Shown piece by piece: positions 35,891 to 44,226 of a stretch of 64,000 nucleotides of DNA. Made by a program: the position numbers and the translations under genes. The DNA is taken from positions 1-64,000 of the forward strand of contig UQKK01000005.1 in assembly GCA_900541505.1 (NCBI GenBank). Direction: 5' to 3'. The notes beneath the pieces were generated by a model. The model had not been told where the DNA came from. It saw only the letters and a list, made by a program, of their open reading frames with translations, and did no database searches. This DNA is from an uncultured Ruminococcus sp. Lineage in GTDB: Bacteria; Bacillota; Clostridia; Lachnospirales; Lachnospiraceae. The number at the start of each line of letters is the position of its first letter. Positions within the stretch are counted from its first letter, which is position 1.

Positions 35891-35948
35891 CATCCGGACA
35901 AGCAAGAGACAGAGAAAAATTGTGTCCTGCTTGTCCGGGTGTTTTTTT
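35891..35948 (+). terminator. Terminator of the gal operon
   Basis: A 14-bp stem (CATCCGGACAAGCA at 35891-35904 with 35928-35941, one G-U) followed by seven T. Confidence 0.9.
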
Positions 35949-36008
35949 ATTTCATAGAAAATTCTTCCGAATTTCCTATAAAATAAAAAGCCCTCCGGGC
36001 GGGGCGCA

Positions 36009-36026
36009 AAATGTCCGGGGACATTT
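36009..36026. promoter_or_regulatory. 18-bp palindrome upstream of the rhamnosidase operon
   Basis: AAATGTCC-GG-GGACATTT: perfect 8-bp arms with a two-base centre. Too tight for a stable RNA loop, so it is more likely a protein-binding dyad. It lies in the 374-bp gene-free region before the rhamnosidase gene. Confidence 0.5.
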
Positions 36027-36093
36027 GTTCTTCCGGAAAACAATAGGGGGGAGATATGCAGATAAGAAATATACAATTTGTATCACGGAAATA

Positions 36094-36125
36094 TCCAATT
36101 ATTATGGATTGGAAATTCCTATAAT
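36094..36125 (+). promoter_or_regulatory. Dyad and -10 element of the rhamnosidase operon
   Basis: TCCAAT (36094-36099) and ATTGGA (36108-36113) form a perfect inverted repeat just upstream of TATAAT (36120-36125). The -35 is poor, so this dyad covering the -35 position looks like an activator or repressor site. The GTG start of the rhamnosidase lies 45 bases further on. Confidence 0.55.
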
Positions 36126-36170
36126 AGGGCTATCAAATTCAGATAGGAGAAAAGACAGGAGGCAAAAAAG

Positions 36171-38813
36171 GTGATTCGGATTATTTGCGGAGAACATAAA
36201 AATAGCGTAAATCCAAGGTTTTCCTGGAAACTTCAGGGGGATGAAGGGCAGAAGACATACCGGATTTTGGTGTTGGACAGAAATGAAAAAATTGTATGGG
36301 ACAGTACAACAGTGGAAAGCGAGAAAAGGCACAATATCCCATGCGGCGTACAATTATCTGCTGATGAGAAGTACAGGTGGAAGGTAAACGTGCAGGGCAG
36401 TGAAGGGCAGGAAGCCCACTTTGAGAGTGAATGGTTTTATACAGGAAACACCAAATGGACTGCTAAATGGGCGGAGCCGGACCGGACAAGAAGACCGCTG
36501 ACTGACAGTACAGAGCCGGTGGAGCCAATAGGCAGGACTGAGCGACCCAACGATTACCTGGACCGGCTGGATGCGGCGGTATATATGCGGCAGACGATTG
36601 AGATTGAGAAAGCTCCCGCGTTTGCCCTGCTGCATGTGACCGCCCACGGAATCTACCGTCTGTGGGTGAACGGAGTGTGTGTCTCCGATTTGCTGGCACC
36701 AGGATATACCTCATATGACAAAAGGCTGGAGTACCAGACCTGCGATGTGACCGGTTTGTTGAAACCGGGAAAAAACGTCATTGCTGCAATTCTGGCGGAC
36801 GGTTGGTATACAGGTAAGATTGGCGCTGTGGGAATCGGCTGGCAGCATGGGACAGAGAGCGCGCTGCTCATGCAGATAAACTGCCGGGACGAAGAGGGCA
36901 GGATGACAAGTTACGGGAGCGATGAAACCGCAAAATGGGATACGGGAGCTATTCGCTATGCGGACTTGTTTGTAGGAGAATATTATGATGCCGAAGAAGA
37001 AAAGGAAGGATGGCTTTCCGGGGAATATGCGGATGAATCCTGGAAACCGGTGCGGATACAGGACTTTGGATATGAAAATCTGACACCTCAGACCATCCCG
37101 CCGGTACGTGAACTTCGGACCATTACGCCGCGGGTTGTGGAGGCGCCTAACGGTGACCTGCTCTTAGATGCGGGAGAGAATATCGTGGGATTTGTCTCTT
37201 TCAAGATTGATATGAAAAAAGGAGATGTCATCTCACTGGAACACAGTGAGACTGTGGATGCAGAAGGAAATTATCTCCAGAATATTATCGGGCAGAACAA
37301 GAATCAAACGGATTATTACCGCTGTGCCAAAGACGGCGTGAATCAATGGCAGCCCGGGTTTACCTTCCACGGCTTTCGCTATGTGAGGGTCAGCGGAACA
37401 ACGGACAAAACTCCGGAGCATTATCAAATCCATGTGATTGGGACGCCGCTGAGGAGGACAGGAGAGTTTTCCTGTTCAGATGAAAGGCTGAACCGGCTGC
37501 AGGAGAATATCTTCTGCTCTCAGGAGGGAAATATGCTCTGGATTCCGACAGACTGCCCACAGAGAGAACGGGTGGGATGGACCGGAGATATCCAGGTCTA
37601 TGCGCGGACCGGCTGTCTGGAGCAGGATTTGGAACAGTTCCTTCGCCATTGGCTTGCCGATATGAGAAACGAACAGCTGGCGGACGGGCAGATTCCGCAC
37701 ATTATCCCTTATATGAAATCCCATGACATCATGAAGCCAAAGGGAGTGAAAGGCGTGTCGGCAGCAGGCTGGTCGGATGCCGCAGTGCTGATTCCATGGC
37801 GACTCTATGAGGCGTATGGCGATGAGGAGATATTAAAAGAGAACTTCCAGATGATGAAGCGGTATATGGAAGCCACGGAGCGGATGGCGAATGAATTACC
37901 GGAGAATTATGAAGAACTGCCGGAAGAACGAAAGAAATATCAGAAATACCTGTGGAATACAGGGTTCCAGTTCGGGGATTGGCTTATGCCCTCCATCCTG
38001 ATGTCAGGGCGTCCTATTTTTGAGGTGCCAAAGGAAACGGGGCATGTGGTGGCTACTCTGTTGTACATCATAACCACATCCGCTATGAAAGAAATCTGCC
38101 ATATCCTGAAGGAATATGAGTTAGAGGCACATTACGCAGAGTTAAACAGCCGCATTAAAGAGGCATTTGCTGTGGAATACATCAATGCGGACGGAACCAT
38201 GACAAAAGAATACCAGGGCGTGTATGTTCTTGCCCTGCAGACAGGAGCGGTTCCGGAGAACCTAAGAGAAGCGGCGCTTTCACGTTTGGTGGAGTTAATT
38301 GGCGAGAACAACAACCGTCTGGATACGGGATTCTTATCTGTACAGTATCTGCTGCCTGTGCTCCATGAAAATGGCAGAGCAGATATAGCGAACATGCTTC
38401 TCTTCCGGGATGAGTGTCCATCCTGGCTCTATGAGGTGAAGATGGGAGCGACCACCATCTGGGAATACTGGAACGGATACGCGCCGGACGGTACGCCGTC
38501 AGACTGCTCTATGAACCATTTCGCGTATGGATGTGTGGGAGAATATTTTTTCCGTACTATCCTGGGAATCAGGACAGAACTTCCCGGATATCAGAAGATA
38601 AGGATTCAGCCGGATACGGGCTGCGGGCTTACATACGCAAAGGGAAGCTACGAAAGTATATGGGGCAGAATAGAAGTTGAGTGGCACAATACAGACGGAA
38701 ATCTGTCTTTGGATGTGGTACTTCCGCCGGATGTGGAGGCAGAGATATGTCTGGCAGATAAGACAAAGATATGCAAAAACAGCCAAATCCATATAGAAGC
38801 GAAAGAAAAATAA
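36171..38813 (+). CDS. GH78 alpha-L-rhamnosidase
   Basis: An 880-residue alpha-L-rhamnosidase with the usual layout: N-terminal fibronectin-like and beta-sandwich domains, then an (alpha/alpha)6 barrel and a C-terminal beta domain. The barrel signature WIPTDCPQRERVGWTGD and the catalytic-region ATTIWEYWNGYAPDG are present. No signal peptide, so rhamnosides are probably hydrolysed after uptake by the symporter downstream. The start is GTG at 36171, with ACAGGAGG nine bases before it. It opens an operon of rhamnosidase, VOC protein, dehydrogenase, GPH symporter and AraC regulator. Confidence 0.93.
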   Translation: MIRIICGEHKNSVNPRFSWKLQGDEGQKTYRILVLDRNEKIVWDSTTVESEKRHNIPCGVQLSADEKYRWKVNVQGSEGQEAHFESEWFYTGNTKWTAKWAEPDRTRRPLTDSTEPVEPIGRTERPNDYLDRLDAAVYMRQTIEIEKAPAFALLHVTAHGIYRLWVNGVCVSDLLAPGYTSYDKRLEYQTCDVTGLLKPGKNVIAAILADGWYTGKIGAVGIGWQHGTESALLMQINCRDEEGRMTSYGSDETAKWDTGAIRYADLFVGEYYDAEEEKEGWLSGEYADESWKPVRIQDFGYENLTPQTIPPVRELRTITPRVVEAPNGDLLLDAGENIVGFVSFKIDMKKGDVISLEHSETVDAEGNYLQNIIGQNKNQTDYYRCAKDGVNQWQPGFTFHGFRYVRVSGTTDKTPEHYQIHVIGTPLRRTGEFSCSDERLNRLQENIFCSQEGNMLWIPTDCPQRERVGWTGDIQVYARTGCLEQDLEQFLRHWLADMRNEQLADGQIPHIIPYMKSHDIMKPKGVKGVSAAGWSDAAVLIPWRLYEAYGDEEILKENFQMMKRYMEATERMANELPENYEELPEERKKYQKYLWNTGFQFGDWLMPSILMSGRPIFEVPKETGHVVATLLYIITTSAMKEICHILKEYELEAHYAELNSRIKEAFAVEYINADGTMTKEYQGVYVLALQTGAVPENLREAALSRLVELIGENNNRLDTGFLSVQYLLPVLHENGRADIANMLLFRDECPSWLYEVKMGATTIWEYWNGYAPDGTPSDCSMNHFAYGCVGEYFFRTILGIRTELPGYQKIRIQPDTGCGLTYAKGSYESIWGRIEVEWHNTDGNLSLDVVLPPDVEAEICLADKTKICKNSQIHIEAKEK

Positions 38814-38842
38814 GAGAAGGAAAAAGGAAGGAGAGGATACAT

Positions 38843-39358
38843 ATGGAGCCGGAATTTAAAAGACTGATGCAGATTGGTATCATCGTGAGAAATGTCGAGG
38901 AAGCGGTAAAAAATTATGAAGCCATGGGGATGGGACCATGGGATGTCAACTACATGAGAAATGATGAGCCTCCTTTTGAGGACATGACGTTGGACGGAAA
39001 AGAAATCCCGGAAAAAGGACCTATCATGAAGACTGCTATGATGACGGCGTACGGTCTGGAGATTGAATTGATTGAGCCTATCGCGGACAACGCCTACAAA
39101 GAATGGCTTGATACACATGGACCGGGACTGCACCATGTGGCAATGGATTTAAAAAGCGATTATTTCAAAGTGCTGGAGACCTGTAAGGAAAAGACAGGAA
39201 AAGAGCCGTGGATAAGAGGGCAGGGCGTGCATGGGATGATGGATTTTTCCTACCTGGATTTAAGAGAAGAATTGGGTCTTATCGTAGAGTGCTATAAAAG
39301 CCTGCAGCCGGGCAAACCTGCACTGCCCTATGACATGAAAGGGGATGTAGTGGAATGA
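38843..39358 (+). CDS. VOC-superfamily protein
   Basis: A 171-residue protein of the vicinal oxygen chelate fold (glyoxalase, methylmalonyl-CoA epimerase, dioxygenase relatives). The two half-domains start with LMQIGIIVRNVEEAVKNYEA and GPGLHHVAMDLKSDYFKVLE; metal ligands are probably the His in LHHVAMD and the Glu in LGLIVECYK. The ATG at 38843 has AAGGAGAGG upstream. Its stop overlaps the next ATG (ATGA), so it is coupled to the dehydrogenase. In a rhamnosidase operon it may act on an oxidised aglycone or sugar; the reaction is unknown. Confidence 0.8.
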   Translation: MEPEFKRLMQIGIIVRNVEEAVKNYEAMGMGPWDVNYMRNDEPPFEDMTLDGKEIPEKGPIMKTAMMTAYGLEIELIEPIADNAYKEWLDTHGPGLHHVAMDLKSDYFKVLETCKEKTGKEPWIRGQGVHGMMDFSYLDLREELGLIVECYKSLQPGKPALPYDMKGDVVE

Positions 39359-40398
39359 AGGCGTTGATTTATTACGGACCTGGGGATATCCGCATGGAAG
39401 AACGCCCCATGCCTGTGCCGGGCGCGAAGGATGTCATCATCAAAGTTGCCAGAGCCGGAATCTGCGGCTCCGACCTGACCGCCTATCTTCGCGATGGCAT
39501 GAGTGTGGGAATATTGAAAAAAGGGCAGTTCGGACACGACGGACAGTTCGGTCATGAGATGACGGGAACGGTATTCCAGGTGGGAGAAGCTGTACAGGAA
39601 ATCCGGGTGGGAGACAGAGTTTTTGTCAATCCCACTACCTGTAAGAAAAATGGGATGTTGGGCTGCGATATTGCGGGAGCATTTTCTGAATATGTGTTGG
39701 TGGAGGAGGCTGCCTACGGATATAATCTGATGAAGCTTGCCGATGATGTGAGTTTTGATGAGGCAGTCGTAATCGAACCCCTGTCTGTGGGGACGCACGG
39801 GAAAAACTGCATCGATGTAAAGGCGCATGAGCATGTGGTGGTATACGGCGCCGGAACCATAGGGCTGTGCACATTAAATGGACTTTTGGCAAGCGGGGTA
39901 TGGAAGCCGGTAGTTGTAGATACCAATGCAAAGCGGCTTCATCTCGCCGAAAAGATGGGGGCGGTTGTATTTCACCTGAAAGAGGGCGCGAAGCTGGGAG
40001 ATTTTCTGAAACACCATTTTGGCACAGCCGTCAATGCATTTGGATTCGAGAAACCGGATGTGGATGCATGGATTGACTGCGCGGGAGCCGCGCCGGTGCT
40101 CAATCAGATTATTTCCCTGGGAAAAGAGGGGACGCGCATTTCTGTTGTTGCCGTCTACAAGCAGCAGGTAGAACTGTCGGTGGCAGAATTGATGTCCGGC
40201 AGATTTACTCTGAAAGGTTCCTGCGGGTTCGATTTGGCAGACATGAAGGAAGCATTTCACAATGTCAACGGGCATAGGACACAGACGGCAGAAATCATCA
40301 CCCATCGCTTTGCCCATGAGAAGAGTGTGGAGGCATTTAAGCTGGCGGCAGACCCGCAGGCAGAAGCGGTGAAGGTTGTTATTGACTACGAACTATAA
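39355..40398 (+). CDS. MDR-family dehydrogenase lacking the structural zinc site
   Basis: A 347-residue medium-chain dehydrogenase/reductase. The catalytic site residues are there (GICGSDLTAY and GQFGHEMTGTVF) and the NAD loop is VVYGAGTIGLC. The four-cysteine structural zinc lobe found in most relatives is absent: the corresponding stretch reads VNPTTCKKNGMLGCDIAGAF, with only two Cys. It is translationally coupled to the VOC gene and followed by a sugar symporter. It probably oxidises or reduces the product of rhamnoside breakdown or its aglycone. The substrate is not identifiable. Confidence 0.83.
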   Translation: MKALIYYGPGDIRMEERPMPVPGAKDVIIKVARAGICGSDLTAYLRDGMSVGILKKGQFGHDGQFGHEMTGTVFQVGEAVQEIRVGDRVFVNPTTCKKNGMLGCDIAGAFSEYVLVEEAAYGYNLMKLADDVSFDEAVVIEPLSVGTHGKNCIDVKAHEHVVVYGAGTIGLCTLNGLLASGVWKPVVVDTNAKRLHLAEKMGAVVFHLKEGAKLGDFLKHHFGTAVNAFGFEKPDVDAWIDCAGAAPVLNQIISLGKEGTRISVVAVYKQQVELSVAELMSGRFTLKGSCGFDLADMKEAFHNVNGHRTQTAEIITHRFAHEKSVEAFKLAADPQAEAVKVVIDYEL

Positions 40399-40427
40399 AA
40401 TATGATAAACAGTAAAGGAGAGAGAAA

Positions 40428-41828
40428 ATGAGCAATGTAGGATTACAGAAAGAAAAGACCAGTCCAAAGCTTGCGTTTGGCTACGGAATGGGAGAAGTTG
40501 CAAACCAGATTAGCTGGTATATGATTAATACGTATCTGACAATCTTTTATACGGATGCGGTTGGACTGAGTGCCTCTGCGATTTCGCTTATCATGCTGAT
40601 TGCCAGAGTGTGGGACGCGGTGAACGACCCCATTATGGGAAATATAGCGGATAAGACACATACGAGATGGGGAAAATTCAGACCGTATCTGATGTTTGCT
40701 CCTCCGTTTCTGGCAATCTTTAACATTTTGACATTTACTGTCTTCCCGGTAGAAGGGACTTTAAAGGCAGTGCTTTGTCTTGTGACTTATATAGGTACAG
40801 GAATGATTTATACCGTTATTGTTACGGCACACGCGGCGCTGGTAAATGTTATCGCCATTGATTCCCAGGTGCGTATGAACCTTTCCACAGCCAGGGGGCT
40901 TGGCTCTTCTATCATCAGTATCATATTGTCAGCAGTTGTTATGCCGATGATTCTTTTCTTCGGAAAGAGCGATGTGGCAACAGCCAAGGGATATCTTGGC
41001 GCGGCAGTAGTTTTATCCATCGTGATGATTCCCGGATTCCTGATTGAGGCATTTATCTGTAAGGAAAAATACACGGATAAGCTCCACAAAAATGACGGGG
41101 CAGCCGGTCAGAAAAGAGGCTTTATCGGGAATGTCAAGGAACTTTGCAGGAATGACCAGCTTTTGATGATTGTTATCATGACATTGTTCGGCACCATCTG
41201 TGTCACAGCGCGTATGAGTCTTCTGGCTTACTATGTTATCTATGTGGTGGGCTCTTATACTGCGGTATCGCTTGTGTTTACGGTCATGACCATCGCGCAG
41301 CTCGTAGGTACAGCTCTGATTCCGTTTGCCACAAAAAAGATTGGAAAGAAAAATTACATGGTTTTCCTGACCATTGTGATGATTGCTTCCTTCCTGTGTA
41401 TCTTCTTCTTTGTGGGAGACAATGTACCGCTTCTGCTCGTGTTCAGCTTCCTGTGCGGTCTGTGTAATTCTTCAGGGGCACTGAGCTATGGAATGGTATC
41501 AGACTGTATCGAATATGGAGACTGGAAACTGGGAGCACGTCAGGAAGGTCTGGCAGCGTCATTCTTGTCATTGGCAGTGAAGACTGCTACGGCAATCTGC
41601 GGTGTGGCAGGAGTCCAGATGCTGGCGGCAGTGGGGTATGTGGCAAATGCACAGCAGACACAATCCGCCCAGACCGGAATCAGTTTTGTAGTAAATATCA
41701 TTCCTGCCATCTGCGGTATCATTTCTCTGTTCCCGCTGCTTCGCTATAAGCTGACAGAGAAAAAAGTGGCAGAGATTCGGGAAGAATTAGAGGCGCGCGA
41801 AGCAGAGGCGAAGACTGCGGAGGCGTAA
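40428..41828 (+). CDS. GPH-family glycoside/cation symporter (MelB-like)
   Basis: A 466-residue major-facilitator permease of the glycoside-pentoside-hexuronide family, with about twelve transmembrane helices. Signatures: NDPIMGNIADKTHTRWGKFR with RPYLMFAPP, and the second-half GMVSDCIEYGDWKLGARQEG. It lies between the dehydrogenase and an AraC regulator and is the probable uptake system for the rhamnoside acted on by the GH78 enzyme. Confidence 0.92.
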   Translation: MSNVGLQKEKTSPKLAFGYGMGEVANQISWYMINTYLTIFYTDAVGLSASAISLIMLIARVWDAVNDPIMGNIADKTHTRWGKFRPYLMFAPPFLAIFNILTFTVFPVEGTLKAVLCLVTYIGTGMIYTVIVTAHAALVNVIAIDSQVRMNLSTARGLGSSIISIILSAVVMPMILFFGKSDVATAKGYLGAAVVLSIVMIPGFLIEAFICKEKYTDKLHKNDGAAGQKRGFIGNVKELCRNDQLLMIVIMTLFGTICVTARMSLLAYYVIYVVGSYTAVSLVFTVMTIAQLVGTALIPFATKKIGKKNYMVFLTIVMIASFLCIFFFVGDNVPLLLVFSFLCGLCNSSGALSYGMVSDCIEYGDWKLGARQEGLAASFLSLAVKTATAICGVAGVQMLAAVGYVANAQQTQSAQTGISFVVNIIPAICGIISLFPLLRYKLTEKKVAEIREELEAREAEAKTAEA

Positions 41829-41846
41829 GCGGCATCGGAGGTGCAT

Positions 41847-42896
41847 ATGGAAGAACTGTTCCCCCTTTCAGAACAGGAAAAATGGTTTAAAACAGAATAT
41901 ATGAATGGTGAGGACAGGCTTTTGAAAAAGCCTATGACATACTGGGAATATGAAAGAATCAGCCAGGAGAAGAAAAGATATTATATCCAGGTGGAACAGT
42001 ATCACGAAGAGCTGACAGCCAATGCCCCAGGCAACACGATTAAAGATGTGGGGATGTCAGGGGACAATATCGAGGTGACCCTCCATGCGAGGTACAGCTA
42101 TCCCATCATGCATAATCATGAGTACATTGAGATGATTTATGTGTACAGCGGGACATGCAGGCATTTCGTGGAAGAGCAGTCTTTCCTGATGCATACGGGG
42201 GACGTGTGTATCCTGACACCCAATGCCATGCACGCCATCTCAGCGGAGGAGGACGAGGCAGTCATCATCAACATCATGATGAGTAAAAAGATGTTCAACG
42301 CTTCCTTCTTCTACCTGCTGAGAGGAGGCAAAGTGCTGTCGGATTTTTTTGAGAGGATATTTTACAATAAAAGAGTCAGCCCTTATATCATATTTCCCAC
42401 AAAGGACGATACGTGGATGAGAAGGACTGTGCTGGAGATGTACAGGGAACGCAGGAAGAAAGATTATCTCTACAATGAGAGTGAGACACTGTATGTGAAA
42501 CAGATTTTCATCCATCTGATACGCAGATACGAGATGTTTGCCATTGTCTCGAATCCGGCGAACCATTCCCAGGAAAACCATATTGTGGGGCTGATGGGAT
42601 ATATTTCGGTGAACTACAACCACATTACGCTGAAAGAGGCAGCAAAGTTTTTCGGATACAACGAGACTTATCTGGGACATATGATACAGCAGTATACGGG
42701 CAAGACATTCTCGGCCCTTATTACAGAACTGCAGATGAACCGGGCGAAGACTCTTTTGGAGGAGAGCAGTATGAGTGTGACTGAGATAGGCAGTGAGGTG
42801 GGCTGCTATGACTCCAGCCATTTTATCCGAAAATTCAAGGCAGCGTACGGGACTTCTCCCAGCGCCTACCGAAAGCAGAAACAAGCAGAAAAATAA
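41847..42896 (+). CDS. AraC-family regulator of the rhamnosidase operon
   Basis: A 349-residue regulator with a longer N-terminal part than usual (about 75 residues before the cupin), a cupin pocket (YPIMHNHEYIEMIYVYSG; HTGDVCILTPNAMHAI) and two C-terminal helix-turn-helix motifs (TLKEAAKFFGYNETYLGHMI; VTEIGSEVGCYDSSHFIRKF). ATG 41847 follows CGGAGG; it closes the operon, 18 bases after the symporter. It is likely to bind the dyads upstream of the rhamnosidase gene. Confidence 0.88.
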   Translation: MEELFPLSEQEKWFKTEYMNGEDRLLKKPMTYWEYERISQEKKRYYIQVEQYHEELTANAPGNTIKDVGMSGDNIEVTLHARYSYPIMHNHEYIEMIYVYSGTCRHFVEEQSFLMHTGDVCILTPNAMHAISAEEDEAVIINIMMSKKMFNASFFYLLRGGKVLSDFFERIFYNKRVSPYIIFPTKDDTWMRRTVLEMYRERRKKDYLYNESETLYVKQIFIHLIRRYEMFAIVSNPANHSQENHIVGLMGYISVNYNHITLKEAAKFFGYNETYLGHMIQQYTGKTFSALITELQMNRAKTLLEESSMSVTEIGSEVGCYDSSHFIRKFKAAYGTSPSAYRKQKQAEK

Positions 42897-42934
42897 AAGA
42901 AAAAGTAAAGAAAGAAATAGACAGACAGAAAGAA

Positions 42935-42972
42935 CCCCTGTATTCAAAGCAGTTCACCTTTGAATACAGGGG
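42935..42972. terminator. Bidirectional terminator
   Basis: A perfect 15-bp stem (CCCCTGTATTCAAAG at 42935-42949 with CTTTGAATACAGGGG at 42958-42972) around an 8-base loop, between the convergent AraC and dapA genes. Confidence 0.88.
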
Positions 42973-43017
42973 TATTTCATAGAAAATTTTGTTTAATAAA
43001 ATGCTCCGCACGAAACT

Positions 43018-43902
43018 CTACAGAATCCCAAATTCTTCCATAGTCTTTTTCAGCAGTTCTCTGTGAGCAGGCTCAATCTCTGTGAGCGGTGCGCGCAAAG
43101 GTCCGACATTCTTGCCCTGAAGATTCATGGCAGCCTTCACCGGAATCGGATTGACCTCGCAGAACAGGGCGTCACAGATTGGAATGGCATCCAACTGCAT
43201 TTTACAGCTTCCAGCTACATCGCCCTCCAGATATTTATAGACCATATCGTGCACGTAGCGGGGCGCTACATTGGAGAGTACGGAGATAACGCCGATTCCG
43301 CCGAGGGAAAGGAGCGGTACCACCTGGTCGTCGTTTCCGGAGTACAAGTCAATGTTCCCATCGCAAAGGTGCATAATCTTTGCTACATTGCCGATATCGC
43401 CGGACGCCTCTTTCACGCCTGCGATATTGTCCACGTTCTTTACGAGGTGGGCGATGGTCTCCGGTTTGAGCGCGCATCCGGTACGGCTCGGTACATTGTA
43501 CATGATGAGCGGGATATCGACCGCTTCAGCAATCGTGGTATAGTGTGCGATAAGTCCGTTCTGGGTCGCTTTGTTATAGTAAGGAGTTACGACGAGGATA
43601 CCGTCTGCCCCGTCCTTCTGTGCTTCTTTGGACAGCTCCACAGCTGTGGCGGTGGAATTGGAGCCTGTTCCCGCGATGACCGGAATTCGGTTCTTTACGC
43701 GCTCCACTGTAAAGCGAATCGCTTCCATATGTTCTTTCTCTGTCATGGTAGCAGATTCCCCGGTGGTGCCGCAGATGATGATAGAATCCGTGCCGCCCGC
43801 AATCTGCTCCTCCAGAATCTCATCCAGCTTGTCGTAGTTGATTTCCAGATTTTCTTTCATTGGTGTGACGATTGCCACGCCCGCGCCTTTAAAAATTGCC
43901 AT
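43018..43902 (-). CDS. dapA: 4-hydroxy-tetrahydrodipicolinate synthase
   Basis: Condenses pyruvate with aspartate semialdehyde, the first committed step to lysine and diaminopimelate. A 294-residue TIM-barrel protein: GTTGESATMTEKEH (substrate loop), LIMYNVPSRTG (the Tyr of the catalytic triad) and NIAGVKEASGD (Schiff-base Lys) are all present. The ATG at 43902 has AAGGAGGAAGAAAG upstream; in-frame codons further up lie in the riboswitch leader and are not used. It stands alone, under a lysine riboswitch with terminator and a consensus promoter, so lysine should switch it off. Confidence 0.95.
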   Translation of the reverse strand: MAIFKGAGVAIVTPMKENLEINYDKLDEILEEQIAGGTDSIIICGTTGESATMTEKEHMEAIRFTVERVKNRIPVIAGTGSNSTATAVELSKEAQKDGADGILVVTPYYNKATQNGLIAHYTTIAEAVDIPLIMYNVPSRTGCALKPETIAHLVKNVDNIAGVKEASGDIGNVAKIMHLCDGNIDLYSGNDDQVVPLLSLGGIGVISVLSNVAPRYVHDMVYKYLEGDVAGSCKMQLDAIPICDALFCEVNPIPVKAAMNLQGKNVGPLRAPLTEIEPAHRELLKKTMEEFGIL

Positions 43903-43933
43903 TACTTTCTTCCTCCTTGTGATTTGGTGAACA

Positions 43934-43960
43934 TAAAAAGAAACGGCAAGATGCGCCGTT
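43934..43960 (-). terminator. Riboswitch expression-platform terminator of dapA
   Basis: On the minus strand AACGGC-GCATCTT-GCCGTT is followed by TCTTTTT. It lies between the lysine aptamer and the dapA ribosome site, as expected for a transcription-attenuating platform. Confidence 0.8.
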
Positions 43961-43987
43961 CTAACATATACATACAACTGTATAAAT

Positions 43988-44153
43988 CAGATAGCTCTCC
44001 ATCCTGCGATGACAGTCATGTCGTTCTTCACGCCATGCCCAAGGATGTGATGTCAGGCATCAAATCCTTTCGGCATCTTCCCCTTTTGAATGTCTTCTTC
44101 TGTCCCTGAAACATCCGGCATCCTACTGATGAAAGACGCAACCTCTATCTACG
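43988..44153 (-). promoter_or_regulatory. Lysine riboswitch (L box) aptamer
   Basis: On the minus strand the leader shows the L-box landmarks in order: AGATAGAGGTTGCG, then AGTAGGATGCC, then AAGGGGAAGATGCCGAA, then TTGGGCATGG, then CTGTCATCGC and GGAGAGCTATCT. The outer ends AGATAG and CTATCT pair as helix P1. This matches the known lysine riboswitch architecture upstream of lysC/dapA in Firmicutes. It is followed by an intrinsic terminator at 43934-43960 and precedes dapA. Confidence 0.92.
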
Positions 44154-44168
44154 TTTCCGTATGAAGAA

Positions 44169-44197
44169 ATGATACCATTCATACAGAGGAATGTCAA
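44169..44197 (-). promoter_or_regulatory. Promoter of the dapA riboswitch transcript
   Basis: On the minus strand TTGACA (44192-44197), a 17-base spacer and TATCAT (44169-44174), placing the start a few bases before the aptamer. Confidence 0.8.
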
Positions 44198-44226
44198 CGC
44201 CCGGAGAGATTTTTTCCCGACCAAGT

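Noticed and set aside
43063..44109. A 348-codon open frame on the plus strand
   Set aside because: It is antisense to dapA and runs through the lysine riboswitch; the encoded sequence is low-quality and Cys/His-rich.
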